A stretch of DNA of 64,000 bases from the NCBI RefSeq assembly GCF_024055795.1, contig NZ_JAMXMY010000029.1, positions 1 to 64,000 of the forward strand, written 5' to 3'. Position 1 is the stretch's first letter. Every line of letters starts with the position of its first letter. The notes below the pieces were generated by a model. That model did no database searches and was not told where the DNA came from. It was given only the letters and a program-made list of their open reading frames with translations. The position numbers and the translations under genes are program-made. Shown here piece by piece: positions 1 through 8,359 of this stretch. The stretch comes from Actinoallomurus purpureus (GTDB lineage: Bacteria > Actinomycetota > Actinomycetes > Streptosporangiales > Streptosporangiaceae).

Positions 1-181
1 CAACAAGCCGACCGCCGGCCGGATCCGGTTCGTCCGAGCCGGCCACGACCGGGGCGGCGGTGAGCGGACGCCGCCTGCGGAGGTATACGTGGTAGCGCGG
101 GGCGCCCGTGGCCGTTTCACGGGTGCCGGCCGGCATGGCCTGGGAGGATCGTCGCCGTGGGCCTTTGCGAGAGGACCTGGG

Positions 182-853
182 ATGAGTGAGCTGAACCTGC
201 CGGCACTGGGGACGCGGCAGAACGTTCGCGAGCAGATCGCGCACGCGCTGCGTGCCTCGCTGGTGGCCGGAGAGATGCGCCCGGGCGTCGTGTACTCCGC
301 GCCCGCGCTGGCCGAACGCTTCGGTGTCTCGCCCACCCCCGTCCGCGAGGCGATGCTGGACCTGGTCAAAGAGGGCCTGGTCACCGTGGTGCGCAACAAG
401 GGCTTCCGGGTCACCGAGCTGTCCGACCGGGACCTGGACGACATCACCGAGGTGCGCGCCCTGATCGAGGTGCCGACCGTGGGCCGCGTCGCCGCGTCGC
501 CCGAAGGGGTCGAGGAGCTGCGTCCCCTCGCGGAGGCCATCGTGGCCGCCGCCGAACGCCGTGACATCCTCGCCTACATCGAGGCCGACCAGGCCTTCCA
601 CCTGGAGTTGCTCGCCCTGGCCGGCAACGCGCAGCTGGTCGAGGTGGTGCGCGAGCTGCGCCACCGCTCCCGGCTGTACGGGGTGCCGACCCTGGCCGAG
701 CGCGGCGAGCTGCTGCCCTCGGCGCGCGAGCACCTGAGCCTGCTCGACGTCGTCGCGCGCGGCGACGTCGAGGGCGCCGAGACGCTGATGCGCCACCACC
801 TGCGCCACGTCCGCGGCATCTGGGCCGGCCCCACCAAGGCCACCGGCAGCTGA
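182..853 (+). CDS. GntR/FCD-family transcriptional regulator
   Basis: This is a 223-residue DNA-binding repressor or activator of the FadR/FCD branch of GntR. Residues about 10-75 form the winged helix-turn-helix (VREQIAHALRASLVAGEMRPG, then the recognition stretch FGVSPTPVREAMLDLV). Residues about 85-210 are the all-helical FCD ligand domain, with the usual Asp and spaced His residues (DQAFH, REHL, HHLRH) that bind metal and carboxylate ligands in this family. The ATG at 182 is preferred over the in-frame start at 89 because the family begins just before the HTH and GGACCTGGG lies upstream. The ligand is unknown. The next gene is convergent, so the target is probably to the left of the window or elsewhere. 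Class confidence is high; target unknown. Confidence 0.88.
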   Translation: MSELNLPALGTRQNVREQIAHALRASLVAGEMRPGVVYSAPALAERFGVSPTPVREAMLDLVKEGLVTVVRNKGFRVTELSDRDLDDITEVRALIEVPTVGRVAASPEGVEELRPLAEAIVAAAERRDILAYIEADQAFHLELLALAGNAQLVEVVRELRHRSRLYGVPTLAERGELLPSAREHLSLLDVVARGDVEGAETLMRHHLRHVRGIWAGPTKATGS

Positions 854-869
854 CCTACTGACCGACGCT

Positions 870-1847
870 CTATGGCACCACGACAAGCTTCCCGGTGGCT
901 TGGTCGTTCTCCATGTACCGGTGGGCCGCGACGATGTCGTCCAGGCCGAAGACACGGTCGACGTTGGGTCGATAGACGCCGGCCTCGACCTCGTGGACGA
1001 TCCGCTGCAACATGGTCGTGCCCGCGCTGCCCTTGTAGTTGTCGCTGTGGAACGCCGTGAGCTTGGTTCCGGACGGGATCATCGCTACCGGTTGGAAGTC
1101 CGTGATCGCCCACCCACTGAGCGAGCCCGCCACACACACCGTCCCGCCACGACGGACCAGGTGCAGCGAGTCCACTGCCGTGCTCGCCCCGACGAGATCC
1201 AGAACATAGTCCGGACCCTCGGGCCAGACCGCGTGCATGCTCGCCGCCAGCGGTCCACCGGCGTCGACGAGTACGTGGTCGACGCCGACCGCGGTCAACG
1301 CGTCGATCTTGCCTTGCCGCCGAGTCGTGGCCGCGATCTCGACACCGTAGCCGGACGCGATCGATGCGGCCGCCATCCCTACCGACGAGGTCCCGCCACG
1401 GATCAGCAACCGCCCCTGGTCACCCGGCACGACCCCCAACGCGTCCAACGAGCCCTGCGCGGTCAAGTACGTCTCAGGTAGTGCCGCCAAGACGTCCCAC
1501 GGCAACGTGGTGGTGACCGGCATCAGCAGCGAGTTCGGCAACAACGCATACTCCGCATAGCCGCCGTCGAACTCCCTGCCCATCTCGCCCATCACCGCCG
1601 CGACGGTCGTCCCATCCGGCAACATCGGATCGGTCGAGGCCGCCACGATGCCCACACATTCGATCCCAAGCACACGCGGGAACGTCACGTTCGGGGAGTG
1701 CCCCTGGCGGGTCCTCAGCTCCGACCGGTTCAAGCCCGTGCCCTTCACCTGCACCAGGCTCCAGCCCTCCCGAACCGCTGGTACCGGCAGCTCACGGATC
1801 TCCAGCACCTCCGGGCCACCCGCCCCGACACAGACCGCCGCTCGCAT
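870..1847 (-). CDS. MDR-superfamily (quinone oxidoreductase-like) NADPH-dependent alcohol dehydrogenase
   Basis: This 325-residue protein belongs to the medium-chain dehydrogenase/reductase superfamily. The N-terminal GroES-like catalytic domain (MRAAVCVGAGGPEVLEI, later ELRTRQG and LGIECVG) is followed by a Rossmann domain with the dinucleotide-binding run LLIRGGTSSVGMAAASIA. Cysteine zinc ligands are absent, which points to the zinc-independent quinone oxidoreductase/enoyl reductase subgroup. Such enzymes reduce quinones or alpha,beta-unsaturated carbonyls with NADPH. Start ATG 1847 has a good GAGGTGAG ribosome site; the longer in-frame extension to 1895 has none. It is divergent from the AraC regulator, which is the natural candidate to control it. 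Substrate is not predictable. Confidence 0.85.
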   Translation of the reverse strand: MRAAVCVGAGGPEVLEIRELPVPAVREGWSLVQVKGTGLNRSELRTRQGHSPNVTFPRVLGIECVGIVAASTDPMLPDGTTVAAVMGEMGREFDGGYAEYALLPNSLLMPVTTTLPWDVLAALPETYLTAQGSLDALGVVPGDQGRLLIRGGTSSVGMAAASIASGYGVEIAATTRRQGKIDALTAVGVDHVLVDAGGPLAASMHAVWPEGPDYVLDLVGASTAVDSLHLVRRGGTVCVAGSLSGWAITDFQPVAMIPSGTKLTAFHSDNYKGSAGTTMLQRIVHEVEAGVYRPNVDRVFGLDDIVAAHRYMENDQATGKLVVVP

Positions 1848-1941
1848 CGTCGTACTCACCTCACACCATCTCGAGATCATCGCGCATACGTCCACTGTCG
1901 CCAGAAGGCGCTGTGTCCGGCCACCGGTAGAATGCCAACTT

Positions 1942-2772
1942 ATGCTCGTTGGCCGCCAACCTCCCCAGTCGGGTTCGACGTCACATCTATGGCCGTCCGG
2001 GGGGGTGCATCTATGGCCGTCGGGGGGAACAAGCTCAGTGCATTCCCATCCGCGTGGACAACTGGTGTACGCAGCCCGTGGCGTCCTATCAGTTCACACC
2101 GAACGTGGCACATCGATCGTTCCGGCCAATCGAGTCGCATGGACCCCCGCCGGGTTCACGCACTACCACCGCGCTCACGGCCACACCGATATGCGGATCC
2201 TCTTCCTACCGGCATCCCTCGCCCGGCTCGTACCAGGCCATCCTGCCGTGTTCATGGTCTCCGACCTCGCCCGCGAAATCCTGCTCACCCTCACGGGCCC
2301 ACGCAACTACGACCGCGCCGCGGGCAACTACGACCGCGCCGCGGGCAACTACGACCGCGCCGCGCGCGCTCGCCTCCGTCGCGTCCTCGTCGACGAACTC
2401 CACGAAGCACACGAGCAGCCACTGCAGCTGCCAGAACCACACGATGACCGATTGCAGGCCATTGCCCGGATGCTGTACGAGGAGCCCGGAGACAACGCCT
2501 CACTGGCCGAACTCGGGCAGGCGATCGGAGCCAGCGCCCGCACTCTCAGCCGACTGTTCCACAACGAACTCGGCATGACCTTCTATCAGTGGCGCACACA
2601 ACTACGCATTTTTCACGCACTCGTCCTTCTCGCCGACGGACACGACACGACCCACGTCGCCCACGCCTGCGGCTGGGCGAACCCCAGCAGCTTCATCGCA
2701 GCCTTCACCAAACTCATCGGCACCACCCCGGGCCGCTACCGAACCGGACGCGGCGTACTCCCGGGGGAGTAG
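1942..2772 (+). CDS. AraC-family regulator with N-terminal cupin and internal tandem repeats
   Basis: About 276 residues. Residues about 35-95 resemble the AraC_binding cupin (HPRGQLVYAARGVLSVHTERG, then WTPAGFTHYHRAHG); the C-terminal 100 residues carry two HTH motifs ending in the family signature GWANPSSFIAAFTKLIGTTPGRYR-like run. Two in-frame repeat blocks are unusual: HLWPSGG occurs twice near residue 15 (bases 1984-2030), and a seven-residue unit NYDRAAG/R occurs three times in the linker (bases 2302-2364). It lies divergent from the MDR oxidoreductase with only about 95 bp between the starts, so it probably regulates that gene. The start is uncertain; an ATG farther downstream is not available before the cupin. 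A perfect hairpin follows the stop codon. Confidence 0.85.
   Translation: MLVGRQPPQSGSTSHLWPSGGVHLWPSGGTSSVHSHPRGQLVYAARGVLSVHTERGTSIVPANRVAWTPAGFTHYHRAHGHTDMRILFLPASLARLVPGHPAVFMVSDLAREILLTLTGPRNYDRAAGNYDRAAGNYDRAARARLRRVLVDELHEAHEQPLQLPEPHDDRLQAIARMLYEEPGDNASLAELGQAIGASARTLSRLFHNELGMTFYQWRTQLRIFHALVLLADGHDTTHVAHACGWANPSSFIAAFTKLIGTTPGRYRTGRGVLPGE
1984..2030 (+). repeat. Two-copy 23-24 bp tandem repeat inside the AraC gene
   Basis: Two adjacent copies of a unit beginning CATCTATGGCCGTC and ending in a run of G. The copies differ by one base in the G tract and encode HLWPSGG twice. Slippage in the G run would shift the reading frame of the regulator near its N terminus. Confidence 0.8.
2302..2364 (+). 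repeat. Three-copy 21-bp tandem repeat inside the AraC gene
   Basis: Three head-to-tail copies of a 21-bp unit (core AACTACGACCGCGCCGCG) give three NYDRAA heptads in the linker between the cupin and HTH domains. The unit is a multiple of three, so copy-number change keeps the frame. Confidence 0.9.
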
Positions 2773-2778
2773 GCGTTT

Positions 2779-2803
2779 CACCGGCGGCCTACCGCCGCCG
2801 GTG
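2779..2803 (+). terminator. Terminator-like hairpin after the AraC gene
   Basis: CACCGGCGGC and GCCGCCGGTG form a perfect 10-bp stem with a 5-base loop seven bases after the AraC stop codon. No U tract follows, as is common in high-GC actinomycetes. Confidence 0.65.
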
Positions 2804-2884
2804 CAGTCTTGCTGCCTCTTCCCGCCCGATGACCGATCCTGGGCCGTCCGGCGATGCTTCGGGGGGAGCGAAGAGGAGGCCGAT

Positions 2885-3751
2885 ATGACGATCCTGCCGA
2901 CCGCCCGGACGAGAACGGCGGCCCACCCGAGCGTCCACGGCACCGAGGAGGCGGCCCGCGGCGTGGCCGGTGCGCTCAGGCAGGTGTTCGTCGATCGGGC
3001 ACAGGGCCGCTGGGCGGGTCTGCGCCCGATCGAGCGGGCGTGCCTCCTCATCGGGGCCGTGCTGATCGCCTCGGGCGTCTTCCACTTCGGGGTGTTCCTC
3101 GTCCGGGGTGGGCCGTGGGAGGGGCCGGTGTCCTGGCGCAAGCCGGCGACGTTCGGCCTGTCGTTCGGGCTGACCCTGATCTCCATCACGTGGGTCGCGT
3201 CGTATCTGATGCTGCGCCCGCGCGTACGGGCCTGGCTTCTCGGGGTCTTCGCGGCCGACTGCGTGCTGGAGGTCGCCGGCATCACGGTGCAGGCGTGGCG
3301 GCACGTCCCGTCCCACTTCAACACCGAGACGCCGTTCAGCACCGCGGTCGCGATGAGCCTCGCCTTCGGCGGCGCCGTCCTCATCGCCGTGCTCGGCACG
3401 CTGGCGGCCGTCGCGTTCCGGGGCAGGACGAGCGGACCGGCGGACCTGCGGCTGGCGCTGCGGGCGGGCTTCGGGCTCCTGGTGGTGGGCCTGGCGACCG
3501 GCGCGGCCATGATCGCGAAGGGGGAGGTGCTGATCCGGTCCGGGCACCGGCAGGAGGCGTACGAGACGGCCGGGTCGCTGAAGTGGGTGCACGGCATCAC
3601 CCTGCACGCGGTCCTCGTGCTCCCCGCCCTCACGGTGCTGCTGACCGCGCTGGATTGGGCGCCGGCACGCCGGTACAGGGCGGTCACCATCGCCGTCGCC
3701 CTCTACGTGACCGCTGCGGTCGCAGCCCTGGTGATCTCTCTCATCCGCTGA
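2885..3751 (+). CDS. Multi-pass membrane protein of unknown function
   Basis: A 288-residue integral membrane protein with about seven hydrophobic segments (for example ACLLIGAVLIASGVFHFGVF, then segments near residues 100, 120, 160, 200, 245 and 270). A soluble N-terminal region of about 45 residues precedes them. I do not recognise a functional family and no catalytic motif is evident. The ATG at 2885 is chosen because GAGGAGG lies six bases upstream. Its 3' end overlaps the convergent MerR gene by 11 bp. Confidence 0.7.
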   Translation: MTILPTARTRTAAHPSVHGTEEAARGVAGALRQVFVDRAQGRWAGLRPIERACLLIGAVLIASGVFHFGVFLVRGGPWEGPVSWRKPATFGLSFGLTLISITWVASYLMLRPRVRAWLLGVFAADCVLEVAGITVQAWRHVPSHFNTETPFSTAVAMSLAFGGAVLIAVLGTLAAVAFRGRTSGPADLRLALRAGFGLLVVGLATGAAMIAKGEVLIRSGHRQEAYETAGSLKWVHGITLHAVLVLPALTVLLTALDWAPARRYRAVTIAVALYVTAAVAALVISLIR

Positions 3752-4142
3752 GGTCGCCGCCTGCCCCCGCGATCCGATCGGTCAGGACGGCCTGGAAGTG
3801 AGGGCATCGGGTGAAGTCCTCGTGGTCGCAGTCCAGGGCCGCCTCGATCAGCCGGAGGGACGCCTGCGACCGGGCGATCCGCTCGGCCAGCTCACGCCGG
3901 TGACCTTCCATGATCGCCCGTCGTTCGGCCGGCCGCCGCACGGCGAACATCCGGCGGATGTCCTCCAACGCCAGCCCCGCCTCCTTGGCGCGAAGGATCA
4001 TCGCGACCCGGTAGAGGTCATCCGTCGTGTAGCGGCGGCGCCCGCCGGCCGCCCGGACGGGCGCGAGCAGCCCCATGGACTCCCAGTGCCGCAGGACATG
4101 CGTGGCCAGGCCGAACCGCTCGGCGATCTCACCGATGCTCAT
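3741..4142 (-). CDS. MerR-family transcriptional regulator
   Basis: A 133-residue MerR regulator. Residues 1-68 are the winged HTH (MSIGEIAERFGLATHVLRHWE, then GGRRRYTTDDL), followed by an antiparallel coiled-coil dimerisation helix and a short tail with Cys and His residues (CDHEDFTRCPHF) that could sense metal or redox state. The start at 4142 puts a 22-bp dyad (4153-4174) between this gene and the divergent methyltransferase gene, as expected for MerR control of a neighbour. Longer in-frame starts to 4241 would bury the operator and part of the methyltransferase gene. Confidence 0.87.
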   Translation of the reverse strand: MSIGEIAERFGLATHVLRHWESMGLLAPVRAAGGRRRYTTDDLYRVAMILRAKEAGLALEDIRRMFAVRRPAERRAIMEGHRRELAERIARSQASLRLIEAALDCDHEDFTRCPHFQAVLTDRIAGAGGDLSG

Positions 4143-4152
4143 CGAGGCGCTT

Positions 4153-4174
4153 GACTTCACGTCGACATTAAGTC
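4153..4174. promoter_or_regulatory. Predicted MerR operator between merR-like and methyltransferase genes
   Basis: A 22-bp inverted repeat with outer arms GACTT/AAGTC and a palindromic centre GTCGAC. TTGACT at 4151 overlaps it as a possible -35 box. MerR regulators bind such dyads inside a stretched promoter spacer, so this fits autoregulation plus control of the methyltransferase. Confidence 0.65.
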
Positions 4175-4179
4175 GCAGC

Positions 4180-4947
4180 ATGGCGCGCATGTCCACGAAC
4201 CACATCGATGACATCGACGTCCTCATCCGCACCCTCGACATCGCCGACGCCCTGCCCGGCGCCGCCGACCTGCGGGCCCGCTCCTACGAACTCCTTCGCC
4301 CGGCCCCGGACGCCCGCGTGGCCGACGTGGGATGCGGCGCGGGTCGTGCCGTCGCGGAGATGACCGAGCGCGGAGCGCGGGTGACCGGCGTCGACGTCAG
4401 CGAGCGCATGCTGGCGGTGGCGCGGCGGCGGTGGCCGGGCGCGGACGTCCGCGTGGCCGACGCCTGCCACCTTCCGTTCGACGATGGGGAACTGACGGGC
4501 TACCGGGCGGACAAGGTCTATCACGAGCTCCAGGACCCCGCCCGGGCAGCGGCGGAGGCCCGGCGCGTGCTCGCGCCGGGTGGGCGCGTCGTGCTCGTCG
4601 GCCAGGACTGGGACGCCTTCATCATCGACTCCGGCGACCCGGCGCTCACCCGCACCATCGTCCACACGCGCGCCGACCTGGTCGCCTCACCACGTGTCGC
4701 GCGTCACTTCCGGGGGCTGCTGCTCGACGCCGGGTTCGCGGAGGTCACCGTCGAGGTGCGGACCGGTGTGTTCACCGGGACGGCGATGCTGCCCATGGTC
4801 ACGGGGCTGGCCGAGGCGGCGAACGCGGCCGGCGCGATCACCGGCGAGCAGGCCGGCGGCTGGATCGCCGAGCAGACCGAACGCGCACGGGCCGACCGGT
4901 TGTTCCTCGCGGTCCCCTTGTTCCTGGCGGCGGCGCGCGTGGCCTGA
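4180..4947 (+). CDS. Class I SAM-dependent methyltransferase
   Basis: A 255-residue methyltransferase (252 if the second ATG at 4189 is used). Motif I is VADVGCGAGRAVAEM near residue 50, followed by the acidic end of strand 2 (VTGVDVSERML) and a motif II region (ADACHLPFDD). The UbiE/Methyltransf_11 pattern suggests a small-molecule acceptor, but nothing identifies it. The start lies only six bases beyond the MerR dyad, so the transcript has a very short leader or none. Convergent with the LURP-one-like gene downstream. Confidence 0.87.
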   Translation: MARMSTNHIDDIDVLIRTLDIADALPGAADLRARSYELLRPAPDARVADVGCGAGRAVAEMTERGARVTGVDVSERMLAVARRRWPGADVRVADACHLPFDDGELTGYRADKVYHELQDPARAAAEARRVLAPGGRVVLVGQDWDAFIIDSGDPALTRTIVHTRADLVASPRVARHFRGLLLDAGFAEVTVEVRTGVFTGTAMLPMVTGLAEAANAAGAITGEQAGGWIAEQTERARADRLFLAVPLFLAAARVA

Positions 4948-4956
4948 GCCCGGCCC

Positions 4957-5532
4957 CTACTCGTACAGCGCCAGGTCGAGCACGATGGTCGTCATGACGA
5001 TGAGAGTGCGGACCGGCTCGGGAGCGGAGCCGGAGAACGCGACCTTGTAATTGTCGGCCGGAGTGAGCCACTCCTTGACAGGGCCCGCCCATGTCTTGCT
5101 CACCTGAGCGATCCGGGCTTTCGAAGGCCCGGTGACGTGGAAGTGCTTCAGCGACAGCTCTCCGACGACGGTTCCCACCACCTGGTCCTGCTCGTCGGTG
5201 AGGGAGTAGTGACGTGTCGTCCCGGTCGCGAGGATCCGGCCGACCAGCTCCCCCTCCGGACGGTGGACCTCGGCGAGCCGCCCGTCCGGGTGGCGGGTCA
5301 GCACCAGGATCGGCTGGTCGTCGGCGTCCGTCACCGTGAGGATCCGGGCGTCCGTCGGCGGCGCGGTCGGCAGCGCCGCCTTCAGCATTTGCAGGCGCGT
5401 ACGCCTGTCGGTCTCGGCGACGGACGCCAGGCGATTGCGCTTGTCGCCGAAGATCTCGTATTTCGCCTGGGTGGGGAGGATCTTGCCGGGTTGCCGCACC
5501 CGCACGACGGGGGAATCGAAGAGCACGTCCAC
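4957..5532 (-). CDS. LURP-one-related / phospholipid scramblase-like protein
   Basis: A protein of about 191 residues matching the actinobacterial scramblase/LURP-one beta-barrel family: opening stretch DVLFDSPVVRVRQPGKI, a central PILVLTRHPDGRL, and the C-terminal signature SKTWAGPVKEWLTPADNY followed by a hydrophobic tail helix. Members fold as a tubby-like barrel around a C-terminal helix; bacterial function is not established. The reading frame continues open far upstream, but that stretch is a low-complexity shadow of the DUF72 gene. GTG at 5532 (or 5526) is the plausible start; its ribosome site is weak, so the start is uncertain. Confidence 0.75.
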   Translation of the reverse strand: MDVLFDSPVVRVRQPGKILPTQAKYEIFGDKRNRLASVAETDRRTRLQMLKAALPTAPPTDARILTVTDADDQPILVLTRHPDGRLAEVHRPEGELVGRILATGTTRHYSLTDEQDQVVGTVVGELSLKHFHVTGPSKARIAQVSKTWAGPVKEWLTPADNYKVAFSGSAPEPVRTLIVMTTIVLDLALYE

Positions 5533-5669
5533 AGACCGAGTATGCCTTGAGAATTTGCCCGACAGGGCCGGACCACGCGCGACATCTTTGATTCCCCGGC
5601 CGTTCGTCGCCGCACACCGGAGGCGACCCAATGGGGAGGATCGCTTACAACGCGAGTTCGTCGTGTCCG

Positions 5670-6527
5670 TCAGAACAGGGTCGGCGGCTCGGCCGGTGCC
5701 CGCATCGGTTCGGGGAGCGGCTCGATCTCGGGCAGCCGGGCCCGTACGTCCTCGTGAAACCGGCGGGCGAGCATCAGCGCGTCGGCGTTGTCGGGTGTGT
5801 GGATGAACACGGTCGGCGAACGACCCTCGCGGAGCCACTCGGTGACCTGGCCGACCCACCCCTGCCAGCCCTCGACCGTACGGTCGAGGGAGTCCCGGCC
5901 CATGTAGCGGACGATGGGGCGATCGGTCAGGGCGGCCGTCCGGCGTGCCACGCGCGGTTTGCGCGTCCACGCGTCCCGTTCCATGTCGCTGGTCGGCGGG
6001 CTCTGGAAGAGCGTCGTCGTGTCGAACGGGATCCACTCCGCGCCGACACCGGCGAGCGCCGTCTCGAGGAGCCGCGCGGCGCTTTCGTTCTCGAAGAACG
6101 CGCGGTGGCGCACCTCGACGGCGTACCGGTACGAGGGAGGGAGCCGGCGGAGAAAGCCCGCCAGCGCCCCGACGTCGGCCGGTGCGAACGCCGGCGGGAG
6201 CTGGATCCACAGCGCGTGCGCTCGCGGGCCGAGCGGCTCGATGGCGTGCAGGAAGGAACGCAGCTCCGCGCCGACATCGCCGAGGCGACGCTCGTGGGTG
6301 ATCGACCTGGGCAGCTTCAGGACGAAGCGGAAATCCGGGTACGTCTGGTCCGCCCAGGTCTCCACAGTGCCGCGCGCCGGAATGGCATAGAAGGTGGTGT
6401 TCCCCTCCACCGCGTTGCACCAGGTCGCATACGCCGTCAACCGTTCCTGCGGAGGCAGCGGATGGGGCAGGAAACGCCTTTGCCATGGCGCATGGGTCCA
6501 CATCGCACACCCCACATGAAGCGTCAC
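5670..6527 (-). CDS. DUF72 (YecE-like) family protein
   Basis: A 285-residue TIM-barrel-like DUF72 protein. It has the family's N-terminal HVGCAMWTHAPWQ, the EGNTTFYAIP strand, FVLKLPRSITHER, and later RHRAFF, FDTTTLF and VRYMGR; the C-terminal part includes TVFIHTPDNADAL. Function is unknown; the fold resembles glycosidases and xylose-isomerase-type barrels. GTG at 6527 is used because family members start just before LHVGC. It stands alone, with the LURP-one-like gene downstream on the same strand after a 137-bp gap. Confidence 0.85.
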   Translation of the reverse strand: MTLHVGCAMWTHAPWQRRFLPHPLPPQERLTAYATWCNAVEGNTTFYAIPARGTVETWADQTYPDFRFVLKLPRSITHERRLGDVGAELRSFLHAIEPLGPRAHALWIQLPPAFAPADVGALAGFLRRLPPSYRYAVEVRHRAFFENESAARLLETALAGVGAEWIPFDTTTLFQSPPTSDMERDAWTRKPRVARRTAALTDRPIVRYMGRDSLDRTVEGWQGWVGQVTEWLREGRSPTVFIHTPDNADALMLARRFHEDVRARLPEIEPLPEPMRAPAEPPTLF

Positions 6528-6725
6528 GCGGGCGACGTTACCGAACGGACCGGGGACGGCCGGCTTGACCTTGCCTTATGGCAGGTTCAGGAAATCTGAG
6601 CGCTCAGAGGCGGGCATACGCTGAGTGATGGAGCTGGTGGTCGGCGTCGCCGGTGCGTGGGATGATTGCCTGGTCAGGTGGCCTTTGGCCTGTTCCCCCT
6701 CTGGCCGCGTGAGGGAGGAGCTGGT

Positions 6726-7259
6726 ATGGACATCACGCCACAGGCGATGGTGATCCCCAAGGAGACCGACCACCTCGAACAGGGCAAGCACGGCCCCGTC
6801 TTCCCGAGGACCCCGGCGTGTTACGGGTTCACCATCATCGCCGACGTCAAACCCGGCCGGGCCGAGGCCATCCGTAACCACGGTCACGCGCTGGCCGAGG
6901 CCCTGGAAGCCGATCCGCATCTTCTGGCGCCGTTGAAGCTGCACTACCTGCGCTGGGTGCTGTTCGACGACGACACCCGGTTCATGTACCAGGGGATCTT
7001 CGACACCGACTTCGACAAGTACACCGAGGACGCCATCGCGTTGTTCAGCAAGGCGGGAGTGAGCACGGTGTTCGAGAACCTGGTGGGCTTCCCCGAGGAC
7101 TGGAGGACCAATCCCGAGGCGTTCGTCAGGTTCGTCCGCGAGCATCACTGCCCGAGCTTCATCGAGTACGGAGAGTACCCGTACGTGACCGCCGATGAGA
7201 TCAAAAAAGCGCTGCGGATCAAAAGCGCCCTGTCGGAGATGCTCGACCAGATGCAGTGA
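6726..7259 (+). CDS. Uncharacterised protein of the DyP peroxidase operon
   Basis: A 177-residue soluble protein that I cannot name. The middle part (YGFTIIADVKPGRAEAIR, then LHYLRWVLFDDDTRFMYQG and FDTDFDKYTEDA) has the alternating strand/helix pattern of a ferredoxin-like or dimeric alpha/beta-barrel fold, the same general fold as DyP peroxidase halves. That resemblance is inference from pattern. ATG 6726 has a strong GAGGGAGGAG site. It is the first gene of a co-directional set with the next protein (47 bp later), the DyP peroxidase and the transporter, so it probably serves the same pathway as the peroxidase. Confidence 0.72.
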   Translation: MDITPQAMVIPKETDHLEQGKHGPVFPRTPACYGFTIIADVKPGRAEAIRNHGHALAEALEADPHLLAPLKLHYLRWVLFDDDTRFMYQGIFDTDFDKYTEDAIALFSKAGVSTVFENLVGFPEDWRTNPEAFVRFVREHHCPSFIEYGEYPYVTADEIKKALRIKSALSEMLDQMQ

Positions 7260-7306
7260 GATCGGTCCGGCACCGCCGTCTTACCGCAGCCGATCGGAGG
7301 CGAGAT

Positions 7307-8326
7307 ATGGGTGAGTCGAGGACCGCGCGCACCTACAACCAGAACCACGTGCCGCGCCCCTGCACCCCGGGCCGGCGGCGGGTGAGCATCTACGTCTCGT
7401 GGAGCTATCCGGCCGAGGCGGGCAGGAACCCGGCCGAGCTCGACAACCGGTTCTCCACGATGACCGAAGTGCGGCGGGCCAACTGGCCGGCGTATGAGGA
7501 CCCCCGCTGGTGTGACCCGCTGCGCTTCCAGCAGGGCATCGCCGGATCGCTGGAGCTGTTCTTTTGGGGGTGGGCGCCGTTCCAGCAGTTCGCCGAGGAG
7601 ACCACCGGCCACCCCGTGCCGGTGTATCAGCGCGTCGACCAGGCCGGTTTCCGCACCCTGCTGGACGAGCGGGTGCTGGATGACACCGACACCCTGTTCG
7701 TCTTCGGCCTGGACCACATGATCACCGGGCAGGAGGCCGAGCCCGCAGAGATCGAGACGCTGCGGCACTTCCTGGCCCGGGAGGGCACCTGCCTGGTGCT
7801 GGGACCGCACCACGACGTGGGAGCCTCAGACGATCTGGCCGTGCGCGACGCCGAGTATCACCATCACGGAGACGCGCTGGTGCCCCGCCAGCAACGCTTC
7901 GCCCGCTACGTCCGCGGCCTGATGCGCGGGCTGGGCGTTCCGGTGGAGAACCGTTACGGGCTGCGGCCCGCGATGCAGGAGTCCAAGAAGATCGCGCCGT
8001 TGTCGGTCAACCGGGACCTGGATACCAGGGGATGGCTGGACGGGGTGACCACCTTCAACTTCCACATGCACCTGCCGCACTACGCGGTGACGACCGACGA
8101 ACCGGACCTCATCCACGTCCTGGCCAGGCAGCCGATCGACCCCTCCAGACCGGCGCACCCCTTCACCGAGGCCGGCAACACCGAGTTCAACATGTTCTTG
8201 TGGATGCCCCCCGCCGGGGAACGGGCCGGCGACGTGCTGCTGGCCGACTCCACGATCTTCAGTTCACTGTTCGGCGGCGATGAGAGCCTGCGCGCCTTCT
8301 GGAAGAACATCATCTCGGCGAAGTGA
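7307..8326 (+). CDS. Uncharacterised protein of the DyP peroxidase operon
   Basis: A 339-residue soluble protein with no family that I recognise. The region TLFVFGLDHMITGQEAEPAEIETLRHFL followed by EGTCLVLGPHHDVG looks like a Rossmann-type or glutamine-amidotransferase-like fold in which a helix follows a glycine-rich turn; several conserved-looking His residues (HHDVG, EYHHHGD, HMHLPH) could bind metal. That reading is inference. ATG 7307 follows GGAGGCGAG at good spacing. It lies between the small first gene and the DyP peroxidase (33 bp downstream), all co-directional, so a joint role is likely. Confidence 0.7.
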   Translation: MGESRTARTYNQNHVPRPCTPGRRRVSIYVSWSYPAEAGRNPAELDNRFSTMTEVRRANWPAYEDPRWCDPLRFQQGIAGSLELFFWGWAPFQQFAEETTGHPVPVYQRVDQAGFRTLLDERVLDDTDTLFVFGLDHMITGQEAEPAEIETLRHFLAREGTCLVLGPHHDVGASDDLAVRDAEYHHHGDALVPRQQRFARYVRGLMRGLGVPVENRYGLRPAMQESKKIAPLSVNRDLDTRGWLDGVTTFNFHMHLPHYAVTTDEPDLIHVLARQPIDPSRPAHPFTEAGNTEFNMFLWMPPAGERAGDVLLADSTIFSSLFGGDESLRAFWKNIISAK

Positions 8327-8359
8327 CGCCCAGCCACCGAGAGAGAGTGGGGAGAATCG

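Noticed and set aside
1984-2364. Repeats in the AraC gene considered as a CRISPR-like array
   Set aside because: The copies are directly tandem with no spacers and are in frame within a coding region.
2602-3690. 362-residue minus-strand frame opposite the membrane protein gene
   Set aside because: Low-complexity Arg/Pro/Ala sequence that mirrors the plus-strand gene, with no motif and no ribosome site.
4957-6510. A single 517-residue minus-strand protein
   Set aside because: Only its last 191 residues have a family pattern (LURP-one/scramblase-like). The rest is a shadow of the DUF72 gene, which lies in another frame.
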